In this document: positions 9,055 to 18,644 of the stretch, one piece after another
Layout: the number at the start of each line of letters is the position of its first letter
How positions within the stretch are numbered: position 1 is the first letter of the stretch
Source: Alteromonas sp. MMG017
GTDB taxonomy: Bacteria; Pseudomonadota; Gammaproteobacteria; Enterobacterales; Alteromonadaceae
Assembly: GCF_018100795.1 (NCBI RefSeq)
Contig: NZ_JAGJDY010000014.1
Span: 1-64,000, forward strand
DNA length: 64,000 nucleotides
Direction: 5' to 3'
The notes under the pieces: model-generated
The model's database searches: none
What the model was told of the DNA's origin: nothing
The model's input: only the letters and a program-made list of their open reading frames with translations
Translations under genes and position numbers: made by a program

Positions 9055-9909
9055 ATGAGCAATAAATTGCAATCCCTAGCACTATCAGTTCCTCACAGCG
9101 GTAGCATTGAAGGCTACGTACAAGCTGTAAGTCGTATTGATATGCTAACTGCAGAAGAAGAGCGCGCATTAGCGGTGCGTCTTCGTGAAGATGAAGATTT
9201 AGAAGCAGCACGTAAGCTGGTTATGTCTCATCTACGCTTTGTTGTGCATATTGCAAAATCTTATTCTGGATATGGTTTGCCACAAGCTGATCTTATCCAA
9301 GAAGGTAATATTGGTTTAATGAAAGCGGTTAAGCGTTTCGACCCAACAGTGGGCGTTCGTTTGGTTTCTTTTGCCGTACATTGGATCAAAGCTGAAATTC
9401 ATGAGTTCGTACTTAAGAACTGGCGTATTGTTAAAGTTGCTACTACAAAAGCGCAACGTAAATTGTTCTTCAACTTACGTAAAGCGAAAAAGCGTCTTGG
9501 TTGGTTTACCCACGAAGAAGTGCAAACGGTAGCCAGCGAGCTGGGTGTGAGTACGAAAGAAGTGCTTCAAATGGAAGCGCGAATGAGCAGCCAAGATCAA
9601 GCATTCGATCTTTCTGCTGACGAAGACGAAACGGGCAACTTTGCACCGGTTCAATTTCTTGAAGATAAATCAACTGATGTTGAAATGGACGTTATTAATA
9701 ACGATTGGGATACTAATGCGAGCAAGCGTTTGTACTCAGCCATTAAGACACTAGATGATAGAAGCCAAGATATTATCGAAACTCGTTGGTTGGCTGACAG
9801 CAAAATTACACTTCAAGATCTTGCTGATAAGTACGAAGTATCTGCTGAACGTGTTCGTCAAATTGAAAAGAACGCGATGAAAAAGCTTCAAGCTGCCATG
9901 GTCGCGTAA
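9055..9909 (+). CDS. rpoH: RNA polymerase heat-shock sigma factor RpoH (sigma-32)
   Basis: The alternative sigma factor for cytosolic heat-shock genes. The 284-residue length matches E. coli RpoH (284). Region 2 contains [24 protein letters not shown] and the [21 protein letters not shown] core-binding and -10 recognition part; the RpoH-box region follows ([15 protein letters not shown]). Region 4 ends in the [22 protein letters not shown]. The start has an AGGTG ribosome site six bases away. hslVU, a classic target, lies 12 kb downstream with a matching promoter. An intrinsic terminator follows. Confidence 0.96.
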   Translation: MSNKLQSLALSVPHSGSIEGYVQAVSRIDMLTAEEERALAVRLREDEDLEAARKLVMSHLRFVVHIAKSYSGYGLPQADLIQEGNIGLMKAVKRFDPTVGVRLVSFAVHWIKAEIHEFVLKNWRIVKVATTKAQRKLFFNLRKAKKRLGWFTHEEVQTVASELGVSTKEVLQMEARMSSQDQAFDLSADEDETGNFAPVQFLEDKSTDVEMDVINNDWDTNASKRLYSAIKTLDDRSQDIIETRWLADSKITLQDLADKYEVSAERVRQIEKNAMKKLQAAMVA

Positions 9910-9937
9910 GTGAGCGCCTAAGCTAAGCAAACATAAT

Positions 9938-9967
9938 TAAAAAAAGCGCCTATTGGCGCTTTTTTTG
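9938..9967 (+). terminator. rpoH terminator
   Basis: AAAAAGCGCC and GGCGCTTTTT form a 10-bp stem around a TATT loop, followed by more T residues. It lies 30 bases after the rpoH stop. The flanking A-run means it could also work for the opposing gene whose stop is at 10025. Confidence 0.85.
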
Positions 9968-10024
9968 TATTTTTTATATTTCATTTACGAAAGTAAAAAA
10001 CAGCGAATAATATACCTTTGCTCG

Positions 10025-10933
10025 TTAGGCCTCAGTTTGCTCTGGAAGCACCCAAAACACCCCTTCAAACTCTGCCACGGCATTATCGCCATCCAAGATA
10101 TCTACGTTCAAAGCAAATCGCGCTTTCTCACCTTTTTCTAAAGGCTTAAATTTGCCCGATAAGGTTTCTATATTACAGATTGCACGAGGCTTCATAGTAA
10201 TGGGCTTATGATAGTGAATATCGCCGTCGCCCAATACAATATCGCCTGTTAGTCCACGCTCTTTGAGTTGTAAGTAAATCATTCCCCAGCCAGTTAATGT
10301 GGCTAACGAAAAAATACTGCCGGCAAACATAGTGCCGTGAACATTAATATTCTTATTAAGTGACGCTCGGGTTTCTAATGTTCTGCCTGTGTATTGGTAT
10401 AATTTAATACCCATATGTTCAGTAATGGGAATGGTATCAGTCCAGGTTTGCTGTAACGATTTACACCATTTGGGATGCAGTACTAAGGTGTTATTTTCAG
10501 TGAGCTTTTTCACCATTTGCTGGCGTCTTAGCATGCCTAATTCGTTAGGCGCTTCACGTTCAACAACGAAGCCGCATGAACTGAAAAAGTCGATAGAAAC
10601 TTCTCGGCTGTTGGTCACCGCGCGAATAGCTCCCAATTCTTTCGCCACGTTCTCTAAAGCGTCCATTATCATCTGCCCAAGCCCTTTACGCAGATGATCA
10701 GGGTGTACGGCAATATGACGAATTTGTGCTTCTTCAGCGGTATTTAAATGCACGCGGCCACAGGCAACAATTTCGCCTTTACCGTTCACTATGGTGCGAT
10801 GCTCTGCCACTTGTTCATACTCATCTTTCTCTGAACCAGGAGGAAAGTTCCATGGCTGGCGAAGGTGAGCCCAGCGAAAATGAAAATAGGCTTCGAATTC
10901 AGTATCGCTTTTAGGGGTTACAACCTTATACAC
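10025..10933 (-). CDS. yiiD: GNAT acetyltransferase fused to YiiD_C hotdog domain
   Basis: A 302-residue two-domain protein as in E. coli YiiD. An N-terminal GNAT domain (about 1-145) has the acetyl-CoA loop HPDHLRKGLGQMIM. A C-terminal hotdog thioesterase-like domain (about 150-300) contains NVHGTMFAGSIFSLATLTGWG. The E. coli protein has been linked to malonyl-ACP decarboxylation and initiation of fatty-acid synthesis; I infer the same role only by resemblance. The start appears to be GTG at 10931-10933. dtd follows the same direction upstream, and in E. coli dtd and yiiD are also neighbours. Confidence 0.85.
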   Translation of the reverse strand: MYKVVTPKSDTEFEAYFHFRWAHLRQPWNFPPGSEKDEYEQVAEHRTIVNGKGEIVACGRVHLNTAEEAQIRHIAVHPDHLRKGLGQMIMDALENVAKELGAIRAVTNSREVSIDFFSSCGFVVEREAPNELGMLRRQQMVKKLTENNTLVLHPKWCKSLQQTWTDTIPITEHMGIKLYQYTGRTLETRASLNKNINVHGTMFAGSIFSLATLTGWGMIYLQLKERGLTGDIVLGDGDIHYHKPITMKPRAICNIETLSGKFKPLEKGEKARFALNVDILDGDNAVAEFEGVFWVLPEQTEA

Positions 10934-11016
10934 AATAGAGAGGCCTCGTATGAAAGAATGAAAATCTATTTAACCTTACGCTTTTTAACTGCACAAGATT
11001 AATTCTAGTATGTTCA

Positions 11017-11454
11017 TTATACCTGAAACTGGAAGGTGGCGGGTCCGTCATTCACTAAAGCGACTTTCATTTCAGCACCAAATTGCCCCGTTTCCACTAC
11101 AATGCCCTTTTGTTTAAGGGATTCTATGAATTGCAGATAAATAGCATTGCCATGTTCAGGTGTTGCCCCTCTAGAAAAGCCTGGACGATTGCCTTTTTGC
11201 GTATCGGCCACTAGGGTGAATTGAGACACTACTAATATTTTCCCCCCAATTTGCTCAACATTTAGGTTCATTTTTCCATCGCTGTCGGAAAAAATACGGT
11301 AGCGGCATAATTTGTTAGCAAGCTTTTCGATTTGTTCTGGGCTATCGTCTTTTTCAACGCCAAGCAGCACTAGCATACCTTGCTCAATTTCACCGATGAT
11401 TTCATTGTTCACTGACACGCTAGCTTCAGACACTCGTTGAACCAACCCAATCAT
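11017..11454 (-). CDS. dtd: D-aminoacyl-tRNA deacylase
   Basis: A 145-residue enzyme that hydrolyses D-aminoacyl-tRNA and glycyl-tRNA(Ala), protecting translation. It matches E. coli Dtd in length and through MIGLVQRVSEASV at the start, the catalytic VSQFTLVADT segment, and the cross-subunit LVNDGPATFQ motif (Gly-cisPro in related proteins). I choose the ATG at 11454 over a longer in-frame start at 11502 because of the match to Dtd and because it overlaps the pip stop by one base (TAATG). Confidence 0.94.
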   Translation of the reverse strand: MIGLVQRVSEASVSVNNEIIGEIEQGMLVLLGVEKDDSPEQIEKLANKLCRYRIFSDSDGKMNLNVEQIGGKILVVSQFTLVADTQKGNRPGFSRGATPEHGNAIYLQFIESLKQKGIVVETGQFGAEMKVALVNDGPATFQFQV

Positions 11455-12428
11455 TACTTTTGCTCCTTTAAAAATCTTGCCATATCTCTGGTTGCGCGGC
11501 ACAACGCATAAGCAATGCCGGGTTCAGACGTACTGTGGCCAGCATCAGGAATGATTTGAAGTTGGCTTCCCGGCCACGACTTATGTAATGATTCTGCCGC
11601 TTCAGTTTTGCATATCATGTCATATCGACCATGAATGATAGTGCCAGGAATATCGCGTATTTTATCTATATTATCAAGTATGTAGCCTTCATCAATAAAG
11701 CATTTGTTGGTTAGGAAATGGCATTCAAGAGTGGCTAAGCTGGTGACAAGCGATAGGGGATATTGACTGGTGGAATCGCCAGTACCAGGTGGTAAAGACA
11801 CGCGAGAAAGTCGCTCCTCCCATTGATACCAGCGCTTTAGCGCCGCATGTCGTTGTACTTCGTTATCGGCTTTCAATGTATTGAGATAATGCGCACAAAT
11901 AGCCGAAGTACTTAGCGGGGCGTCTATCCCTTTAACGAACTGGCGATAATATTCTGGAAAAAGCTGAGCAGCACCACCTTGTGGTGACAAAAACCAATCT
12001 CTGTCTTGCTGGCGCGCTAAAAATACGCCGCGAAGAATAAGCCCACTAACATGATCAGCATACCTAAAGGCATAAAGGAGCGCTAAGGTTGAACCCCATG
12101 AGCCTCCAAACACTAACCAACTCGATACGTTGAGCTGCCGCCTGAGTATTTCAATATCTTCTACATTTAGCCATGTATCGTTGTCTTTGGTGCTGGCTAA
12201 TGGGGTTGAACGTCCGCATCCTCTTTGCTCGAATCCGATGATACGGTATCGGTTACTGTCGAAGAAGCATTTATAATTCGGCGGTAAACCAGCACCTGGG
12301 CCGCCATGAATAAAGAGTACTGGAATACCCTCAGGGTTGCCGCTCTGCTCATAATAGAGAGAGTGCCCACATCCCACCTCGATAAATCCATTTTGGTAAC
12401 AGGTAACATCTGGGTAAAGTCGTTTCAT
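11454..12428 (-). CDS. pip: Proline iminopeptidase
   Basis: A 324-residue alpha/beta-hydrolase peptidase (family S33) that releases N-terminal proline from peptides. It shows the oxyanion-hole HGGPGAG motif, the nucleophile elbow GGSWGSTLAL, and late GRYDMICKTE and PDAGHS segments carrying the catalytic Asp and His. It is upstream of dtd and overlaps it by one base, so the two are co-transcribed, with the yiiD-type gene 83 bases further on. Confidence 0.92.
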   Translation of the reverse strand: MKRLYPDVTCYQNGFIEVGCGHSLYYEQSGNPEGIPVLFIHGGPGAGLPPNYKCFFDSNRYRIIGFEQRGCGRSTPLASTKDNDTWLNVEDIEILRRQLNVSSWLVFGGSWGSTLALLYAFRYADHVSGLILRGVFLARQQDRDWFLSPQGGAAQLFPEYYRQFVKGIDAPLSTSAICAHYLNTLKADNEVQRHAALKRWYQWEERLSRVSLPPGTGDSTSQYPLSLVTSLATLECHFLTNKCFIDEGYILDNIDKIRDIPGTIIHGRYDMICKTEAAESLHKSWPGSQLQIIPDAGHSTSEPGIAYALCRATRDMARFLKEQK

Positions 12429-12526
12429 TTTATTTCCGCGCGTTGTGCGGGTGCCTGTTTTAGTTTAGTTTATTCTTATGAAATACTACATAATCATATT
12501 CTGATAACAATTGCGAGGAAGTTTCT

Positions 12527-12769
12527 ATGTCAGGGCAAGGATCTGGCGGCAATGTGATTGCTGCAATCTGTAATTTTTTTATTCCAGGGTTAGGGCATTT
12601 AGTACAAGGGCGAATACTTGGCGCACTATTTTATTTTATTGTGGTTGGTGTGAGCTATGCGCTTGCCGCAACCGTAGTACTAGCAATTGTATTTTGGCCA
12701 TTAGGCGTTATTTTGCACATTATCTGTATTATTAGCGCGGCCCGCTATCGAGGGAGAGAGATGTTATGA
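12527..12769 (+). CDS. Small two-helix membrane protein, TM2-like
   Basis: An 80-residue hydrophobic protein. A short Gly/Ser-rich start leads to NFFIPGLGHLVQGR, which resembles the turn of TM2-type domains, and then two membrane helices (about 28-47 and 49-68) with a basic end. AGGAAG precedes the ATG. Its last bases overlap the next gene's start (ATGA), so it is probably made together with the lipoprotein. Function unknown. Confidence 0.75.
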   Translation: MSGQGSGGNVIAAICNFFIPGLGHLVQGRILGALFYFIVVGVSYALAATVVLAIVFWPLGVILHIICIISAARYRGREML

Positions 12770-13404
12770 GGCTAATAGCAACTGCTATTATTGCTATGTT
12801 GGTATTAACTGGCTGCCAATCTGCGTATTACGCAGCGTGGGAGAAAGTAGGCGTTGAAAAACGCGATATCCTTGTTGACCGTGTTGAAAACGCAAAAGAG
12901 TCGCAAGAAGACGCTCAGGAAGAGTTTAGCTCTGCATTGGAAGCTTTCAGTGCCGTAGTGGCTTTTGAAGGTGGTGAGCTAGAAGATGTTTATAACAAGC
13001 TTAATAGCGAGTATGAAAACAGCCTTTCTGCCGCCAATGAGGTTTCATCTCGCATTGATAAAGTTGAAGGTGTTGCCGAAGCACTTTTTGACGAATGGGA
13101 AGATGAGTTAGAAAAGTATCAAAATGCGTCATTAAAACGTGAAAGCTCAGATAAGTTACGTGATACCGAGCGCAGATATAGTGCGCTTATCAAAACCATG
13201 CGTAAAGCAGAGAGTAGAATGGCGCCAGTACTAAGCGCTTTTCAAGACAACGTTTTGTACTTGAAGCATAACTTGAACGCTAGCGCGATTGGTGCGTTAC
13301 AAGGTGAGCTTACTAATATTCAAAATGATGTTGACCAGCTCATTCAGCAAATGAATTCAGCCATCGCTGAATCTGATGCCTTTATTGCTGCTATGTCTAA
13401 CTAG
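12766..13404 (+). CDS. DUF2959 lipoprotein
   Basis: A 212-residue lipoprotein. The signal peptide ends in lipobox LTGC at about residue 16, with Gln-Ser after the Cys, suggesting outer-membrane sorting. The rest is almost entirely charged helix with long heptad-like stretches (residues about 40-205), consistent with an elongated coiled coil. It resembles the DUF2959 family, whose function is not known. It overlaps the small membrane protein gene by four bases and is followed by a strong bidirectional terminator. Confidence 0.8.
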   Translation: MRLIATAIIAMLVLTGCQSAYYAAWEKVGVEKRDILVDRVENAKESQEDAQEEFSSALEAFSAVVAFEGGELEDVYNKLNSEYENSLSAANEVSSRIDKVEGVAEALFDEWEDELEKYQNASLKRESSDKLRDTERRYSALIKTMRKAESRMAPVLSAFQDNVLYLKHNLNASAIGALQGELTNIQNDVDQLIQQMNSAIAESDAFIAAMSN

Positions 13405-13452
13405 TGAGTGCTTAACGTATTGTCATTGGATTAATAAAACCAATAAGATACC

Positions 13453-13487
13453 AAAAAGGCGTTGTAGTTTCCTACAACGCCTTTTTT
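13453..13487. terminator. Bidirectional terminator
   Basis: A 15-bp stem (AAAAAGGCGTTGTAG with its complement) around TTTC, with T-runs on both strands. It serves the DUF2959 gene on plus and yihY on minus, whose stop lies inside its edge. Confidence 0.9.
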
Positions 13488-14370
13488 ATTCTTCGGGTAT
13501 TTGCCTTGGCTCGTCTTCCGCTTTTCGATTTTCAAACGCTTGGCCTAAGCTGCATGTGAATTCGGCGCCTAATAGCACCAATACCCATGAAATATAAACC
13601 CACAAAAATAGGATAGGCACGACTGCTAACGCACCGTATATCAACTCATAAGAAGGGAAATTAGTAATATAAAGGGCAAAGCCAGACTTCGTTAACTCAA
13701 ACGCAACCGTTGCCAAAATGGCACCTGAAATAGCGTGACGGGCGAAAACACGTCGGTTAGGTACTATCATGTACAAAATAAAGAAAGCCAGCATGGCCGC
13801 GAAGCTAGGCACGAGGGTGAGTAAAAAAGTACCCAACCCTGGCGTATATTCTTCCGCAAAAGCAGCAAGCCCAGCTAAATAAGAACTAATTATCACGCTT
13901 GAGCCAATAAGCATAGGCCCTAGGGTAATTACCATCCAATAGATAGCAAACGTATAAATAATAGGACGATCGCTTTGAGTGCGCCAAATCCGGTTAAGGG
14001 TTTTATCGACATTGGAAATCAACATGAGTGCCACTACAAGCAACGATAAAATACCGATAGCGCCCATTTCAGAAGCGTTGCCCACAAAGTCAGACATATA
14101 CTCGTGAACCGTATCGCTGGCGGTAGGCACAAAATTATTAAAGATAAAGTATTCTAATTTGCCTCGCACGGAAGCAAACGCAGGAAACGCCGACATGATG
14201 GTGAAAGTCACCATAATAAAAGGAACAAGAGACAGCAACGTAACGTAGGCTAGGTGGCCTGCGGAGATAGTAATATTGTCTTCACGGCAACGCTTAATGA
14301 AGATAGTGAAAAGATCGACAACTTGTGGTGCGAGCTTATGATAGATGGCTTTTACCCGATCCCAATTCAC
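13486..14370 (-). CDS. yihY: YihY/UPF0761 inner membrane protein
   Basis: A 294-residue polytopic membrane protein of the YihY family (old name RNase BN, which was a misassignment). Family marks are AGHLAYVTLLSLVPFIMV near residue 40, the central NRIWRTQSDRP loop, and the RHAISGAILATVAFELTKSGF segment. The start is GTG at 14368-14370 with AGGAGT just upstream. In E. coli yihY is beside dtd and yiiD; here the set is still close but rearranged. Physiological role is unknown. Confidence 0.9.
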   Translation of the reverse strand: MNWDRVKAIYHKLAPQVVDLFTIFIKRCREDNITISAGHLAYVTLLSLVPFIMVTFTIMSAFPAFASVRGKLEYFIFNNFVPTASDTVHEYMSDFVGNASEMGAIGILSLLVVALMLISNVDKTLNRIWRTQSDRPIIYTFAIYWMVITLGPMLIGSSVIISSYLAGLAAFAEEYTPGLGTFLLTLVPSFAAMLAFFILYMIVPNRRVFARHAISGAILATVAFELTKSGFALYITNFPSYELIYGALAVVPILFLWVYISWVLVLLGAEFTCSLGQAFENRKAEDEPRQIPEE

Positions 14371-14529
14371 ACTTTACTCCTAGTTATTACTCGCCTTGGC
14401 CATTCGCCGTTTTACCTTGGCCTTTTACAGCGAAGTAAGGTTGCAACGAGGCAAACGAGTCGTTCAAATACCTGATAATAGGCAAATGGTATACTGGTCT
14501 GCCCTATAGGAGCAAAGGTTTAATCGAAA

Positions 14530-15429
<900 letters not shown>

Positions 15430-15433
15430 TTAT

Positions 15434-15477
15434 AGACGTTTAGACGTCCAAAATAAAGAATTTACGTCTAGACGTCA
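15434..15477. promoter_or_regulatory. MetJ operator: two pairs of met boxes
   Basis: Two tandem pairs of 8-mers resemble the met box AGACGTCT: AGACGTTT/AGACGTCC at 15434-15449 and TTACGTCT/AGACGTCA at 15462-15477. MetJ binds such adjacent boxes as paired dimers with SAM as corepressor. The array sits 20-63 bases upstream of metF and about 90-130 upstream of metJ, so it can control both divergent genes. Confidence 0.9.
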
Positions 15478-15565
15478 AGAGGTTTACACTGCTCAATTGA
15501 CCTTTTCGTCAACTTGTTTAGAATTTCTCTTCATAACATAAATAAGATCAGACAGAGTTAGCATC

Positions 15566-15892
15566 ATGGCAGAGTGGAACGGTAAGTATATTCATCCCTA
15601 CGCAGAGCACGGTAAAAAGAGTGAACAGGTAAAGAAAGTCACCGTTTCTATTCCTATTAATGTGCTAAAAGCATTAACCGATGAACGTACGCGTAGACAA
15701 ATAAACAATTTACGTCATGCGACGAATTCAGAATTGTTATGTGAAGCGTTTCTTCACGCATTTACAGGTCAGCCATTACCGGATGACGAAGATTTGAGAA
15801 AAGATAACCCTAATCGTGTACCTGCTGAGGCAAGACGCATAATGGAAGATATGGGTATAGACGTTTCTATTGAAAACGAACAAGAAGATTAA
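15566..15892 (+). CDS. metJ: Methionine repressor MetJ
   Basis: A 108-residue ribbon-helix-helix repressor of methionine regulon genes, with SAM as corepressor. It matches E. coli MetJ (105) through the start [21 protein letters not shown], the DNA-contacting KKVTVSIP strand, and the [30 protein letters not shown] helices. It is divergent from metF and near its own operator. A terminator begins at the stop codon. Confidence 0.97.
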   Translation: MAEWNGKYIHPYAEHGKKSEQVKKVTVSIPINVLKALTDERTRRQINNLRHATNSELLCEAFLHAFTGQPLPDDEDLRKDNPNRVPAEARRIMEDMGIDVSIENEQED

Positions 15893-15922
15893 AAAAACGG
15901 CAATGAAAATTGCCGTTTTTTA
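15891..15922 (+). terminator. metJ terminator
   Basis: ACGGCAAT and ATTGCCGT pair around GAAA, flanked by A- and T-runs. It begins at the metJ stop codon and can also act for the malic enzyme gene on the other strand (stop at 15972). Confidence 0.9.
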
Positions 15923-15971
15923 TAATAATTGAATACAAGGCTGCGCGCCCAGTTATTCGATTATACTGCCT

Positions 15972-17213
15972 TTACTCTGCGCGGTTCGGTACTTCTGGAA
16001 GCCTTGCAACACCAGATTCAATCGCCGCTTTCGACACTGCAGAGGCTATGCGTTCACAAAGGCGAGGATCCATTGGTTTAGGAATAATATATTCTTTGCC
16101 AAAGGTTAAGCTTTTGCTATTGCTAGCCGCTAACACAGATTCTGGTACGGGCTCTTTGGTAATCGCGCGGAGTGCTTCTACCGCTGCCACTTTCATTTCG
16201 TCGTTAATGGCCGTTGCGCGAACATCCAATGCGCCACGGAAAATGAACGGAAAGCACAGTACGTTGTTAACCTGGTTAGGGTAATCAGAACGCCCCGTTG
16301 CCATAATTAAATCATTTCGAACTTCGTGAGCCAATTCAGGCTTAATTTCAGGGTCGGGGTTAGAGCATGCAAAAACAATCGGGTTAGGCCCCATTAATGC
16401 CAAGGTTTCTGGCGGCAATACATCTGGGCCAGATACGCCTACAAAAATATCAGCGCCTTCCATCACATCTTCTAGCGTACGTTTATCGGTATTATTGGCA
16501 AACAAACGTTTGTGTTCCGTAAGGTCTTCACGGCGGGTATGAATAACCCCTTTTCTGTCTAACATGTAAATGCGCTCTCGTTGCGCGCCACATTTAATAA
16601 GCAATTCCATACAGGCTACCGCTGCTGCACCCGCACCCATACAAACTATTTTGGCGCTTTCGATATTTTTGCCCTGAATTTCAATGGCGTTCAACATGCC
16701 GGCTGCCGTTACAATGGCAGTACCATGTTGATCATCATGGAATACCGGAATATTACAGCGCTTAATGAGTTCTTGTTCTATTTCAAAGCACTCTGGGGCT
16801 TTAATATCTTCTAGGTTAATTCCGCCAAACGTATCTGCAATATTGGCAACGGTATTAATGAATTCTTCTGTGGTGCGATGCTTTACTTCAATATCGATAG
16901 CATCAAGCCCAGCAAAGCGTTTAAACAGCAGTGCTTTGCCTTCCATCACCGGTTTAGAAGCTAACGGCCCCAAATTACCTAAACCTAAAATAGCAGTACC
17001 ATTACTGATGACCGCTACCATGTTGCCTTTCGCAGTATATTTGTAAGCATTATCAGGATCTTCAGCAATTTCTCGTACTGGTTCAGCTACCCCTGGACTG
17101 TAAGCCAGAGCAAGATCATCCACACTATCGGCTGGTTTTGATAGCTCCACGCTAATTTTACCTGGCGTGGGTTTGGCATGATAATCTAGCGCACGTTGTC
17201 TGAAATCTGACAT
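15972..17213 (-). CDS. NAD(P)-dependent malic enzyme, short form
   Basis: A 413-residue decarboxylating malate dehydrogenase giving pyruvate, CO2 and NAD(P)H. It shows AYSPGVAEP, the NGTAILGLGNLGPLASKPVMEGKA block, the metal and substrate ECFEIEQ and FHDDQHGTAIV segments, and nucleotide-binding GAGAAAVACMELL. It resembles the N-terminal half of MaeB but lacks the phosphotransacetylase-like C-terminal domain of the 759-residue E. coli enzyme, so allosteric control through that domain is absent. Cofactor preference cannot be read safely. Confidence 0.9.
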   Translation of the reverse strand: MSDFRQRALDYHAKPTPGKISVELSKPADSVDDLALAYSPGVAEPVREIAEDPDNAYKYTAKGNMVAVISNGTAILGLGNLGPLASKPVMEGKALLFKRFAGLDAIDIEVKHRTTEEFINTVANIADTFGGINLEDIKAPECFEIEQELIKRCNIPVFHDDQHGTAIVTAAGMLNAIEIQGKNIESAKIVCMGAGAAAVACMELLIKCGAQRERIYMLDRKGVIHTRREDLTEHKRLFANNTDKRTLEDVMEGADIFVGVSGPDVLPPETLALMGPNPIVFACSNPDPEIKPELAHEVRNDLIMATGRSDYPNQVNNVLCFPFIFRGALDVRATAINDEMKVAAVEALRAITKEPVPESVLAASNSKSLTFGKEYIIPKPMDPRLCERIASAVSKAAIESGVARLPEVPNRAE

Positions 17214-17595
17214 TAGTAAACATATCCTTCGATGTAGGGGTTAGGCAATCTTCGTTACCGTAAGGGCAATCTGCGTTGCCGCAGTAGAATGTCTTCGACT
17301 CTATCACAGGGATATTTAAGTACATATCTGATCTGCCCTTTATACCTTTAATCTAGGACAGACTTGCTTGTATGACCAGTGACATCGTCGAATATCTGCC
17401 ATTCACCATATTAATGACACTTTGAAAATTAATACATTATTTCTATTTTATAGGAGTAGGTATAGATGTTGGTATAGACGTAGGCATAAGTGAGCATCGA
17501 ATAGCGTTGTAAAAAAGGCATTAAATCGGCCAGTTAAGGCGCGGGCTATCGGAATAGGTATAATGAAAACATGATAAAGGAAAGCGTAACTTAAG
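17214..17595. other. Divergent intergenic region
   Basis: A 382-bp gap between the malic enzyme gene and a hypothetical gene. It has short imperfect direct repeats (two GGGCAATCT-type copies near 17240-17280 and two GGTATAGAYGT copies near 17458-17480) but no recognised regulatory site, RNA gene or clear frame. Confidence 0.35.
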
Positions 17596-17910
17596 ATGTC
17601 GGAAAAGAAGTTGATTGAAGCGTTAACGGCGGTGTGTGAGTGGGCAAAATCTGAGTCGGTTGGCTTTGAATGGCTTACTCATATGGGGCACTGGCGCAGG
17701 CCGGAAATTATTGCGGTGTTTGAAACCGAGAAACAGAAAAGCGAAGCGCTAGCAGCAAATTGGAACCAAGCATTTGAAGATGAGCTCGATAATGTGTGTC
17801 ACACGTTGAAGGCACAGATTAAAGGTGTTCGCTACGACAGCGAGCAAGCGTGCACTTCGCAAAGTAACGGCAATTGGGAACGCCATTTAAAACGCAGAGC
17901 TTTTCACTGA
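17596..17910 (+). CDS. Conserved hypothetical protein
   Basis: A 104-residue, Trp-rich soluble protein starting MSEKKLIEALTAVCEWAK and ending in a basic HLKRRAFH tail. It contains no motif I can assign. Codon use resembles the neighbours and the start is near the expected position after the gap, so I think it is real. A 16-bp minisatellite follows the stop by 22 bases. Confidence 0.6.
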   Translation: MSEKKLIEALTAVCEWAKSESVGFEWLTHMGHWRRPEIIAVFETEKQKSEALAANWNQAFEDELDNVCHTLKAQIKGVRYDSEQACTSQSNGNWERHLKRRAFH

Positions 17911-17931
17911 GAGCATTGCATTAGGCGCTCC

Positions 17932-18027
17932 CTTCACTCGCTGTGCCCTTCATTCGCCGAGCTCTCCACTCGCGGTGCCCTTCATTCGCCGAGCTCTCCA
18001 CTCGCCGTGCCCTCCACTCGCCGAGCA
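17932..18027. repeat. 16-bp tandem minisatellite, six units
   Basis: Six 16-bp units fill 96 bases, alternating between CTTCATTCGCCGAGCT and CTCCACTCGCGGTGCC types, so a 32-bp higher-order period is visible. Units differ at a few positions. The array lies between a hypothetical gene and the rpmE terminator and does not look coding. Confidence 0.9.
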
Positions 18028-18062
18028 CTGTATTGGAAGCGCTTTCTATGGAGCGCAGACAC

Positions 18063-18090
18063 AAAAAAAGCGCCGATAGGCGCTTTTTTT
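18063..18090. terminator. rpmE terminator (bidirectional shape)
   Basis: A-run plus GCGCC pairs with GGCGC plus T-run around a GATA loop. On the minus strand it follows rpmE by 31 bases; on the plus strand it can end transcription through the minisatellite. Confidence 0.88.
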
Positions 18091-18120
18091 AAAGAAACAT
18101 AGTGTTTCTGAGTACTGAGC

Positions 18121-18333
18121 TTATTTAGCGCCCAAAGCACCGAAACGTTTCTTGAAGCGGTCAACACGACCACCGGTGTCAACGTTACGTTGCTTACCAG
18201 TGTAGAATGGGTGACATGCAGAACATACGTCTAGGTTAATATCTTTACCTAGAGTAGAACGGATTTTCATTACGTTGCCGCAAGAACATGTTGCTGTCAT
18301 TTCAGCGTATTCTGGGTGGATACCATCTTTCAT
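18121..18333 (-). CDS. rpmE: 50S ribosomal protein L31
   Basis: A 70-residue ribosomal protein with all four zinc ligands of the C+ form: CSC at residues 16-18 and CSAC at 37-40. The start [20 protein letters not shown] and [10 protein letters not shown] end match E. coli RpmE (70). It is divergent from priA, the usual gammaproteobacterial arrangement. Confidence 0.96.
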   Translation of the reverse strand: MKDGIHPEYAEMTATCSCGNVMKIRSTLGKDINLDVCSACHPFYTGKQRNVDTGGRVDRFKKRFGALGAK

Positions 18334-18644
18334 TTTGGATTACCTTCAATATGAGGCCGTATCGCTATCTGGCCCGAAGCCAAACACCATACGCAACTTT
18401 AAATTCAATGACCGACCGCAGAAATTGCAGTCAGCCGCAAAAGAGCGGCGCATAATAAAGGAAGCGTCGTAAGTGATCAAGCACTTTTTGTATGCGAAGT
18501 AAACAGGGGCGGTGTTGATTCCGCACAAGGGCAAAAATAAATTCCCTTCCCTTATTTGACATTATGTTTAAATGCCAGATCATTAGCGGTTCTGAATTTA
18601 CGTCTACTCACTTTACGTTTATCAATATTGGGGCATCAATTTTA

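Noticed and set aside
17948..18027. Coding extension of the rpmE frame through the minisatellite
   Set aside because: The open frame at 17982-18182 (minus) is a shadow of rpmE and the repeats; its composition follows the repeat, and the true rpmE frame ends at 18121.
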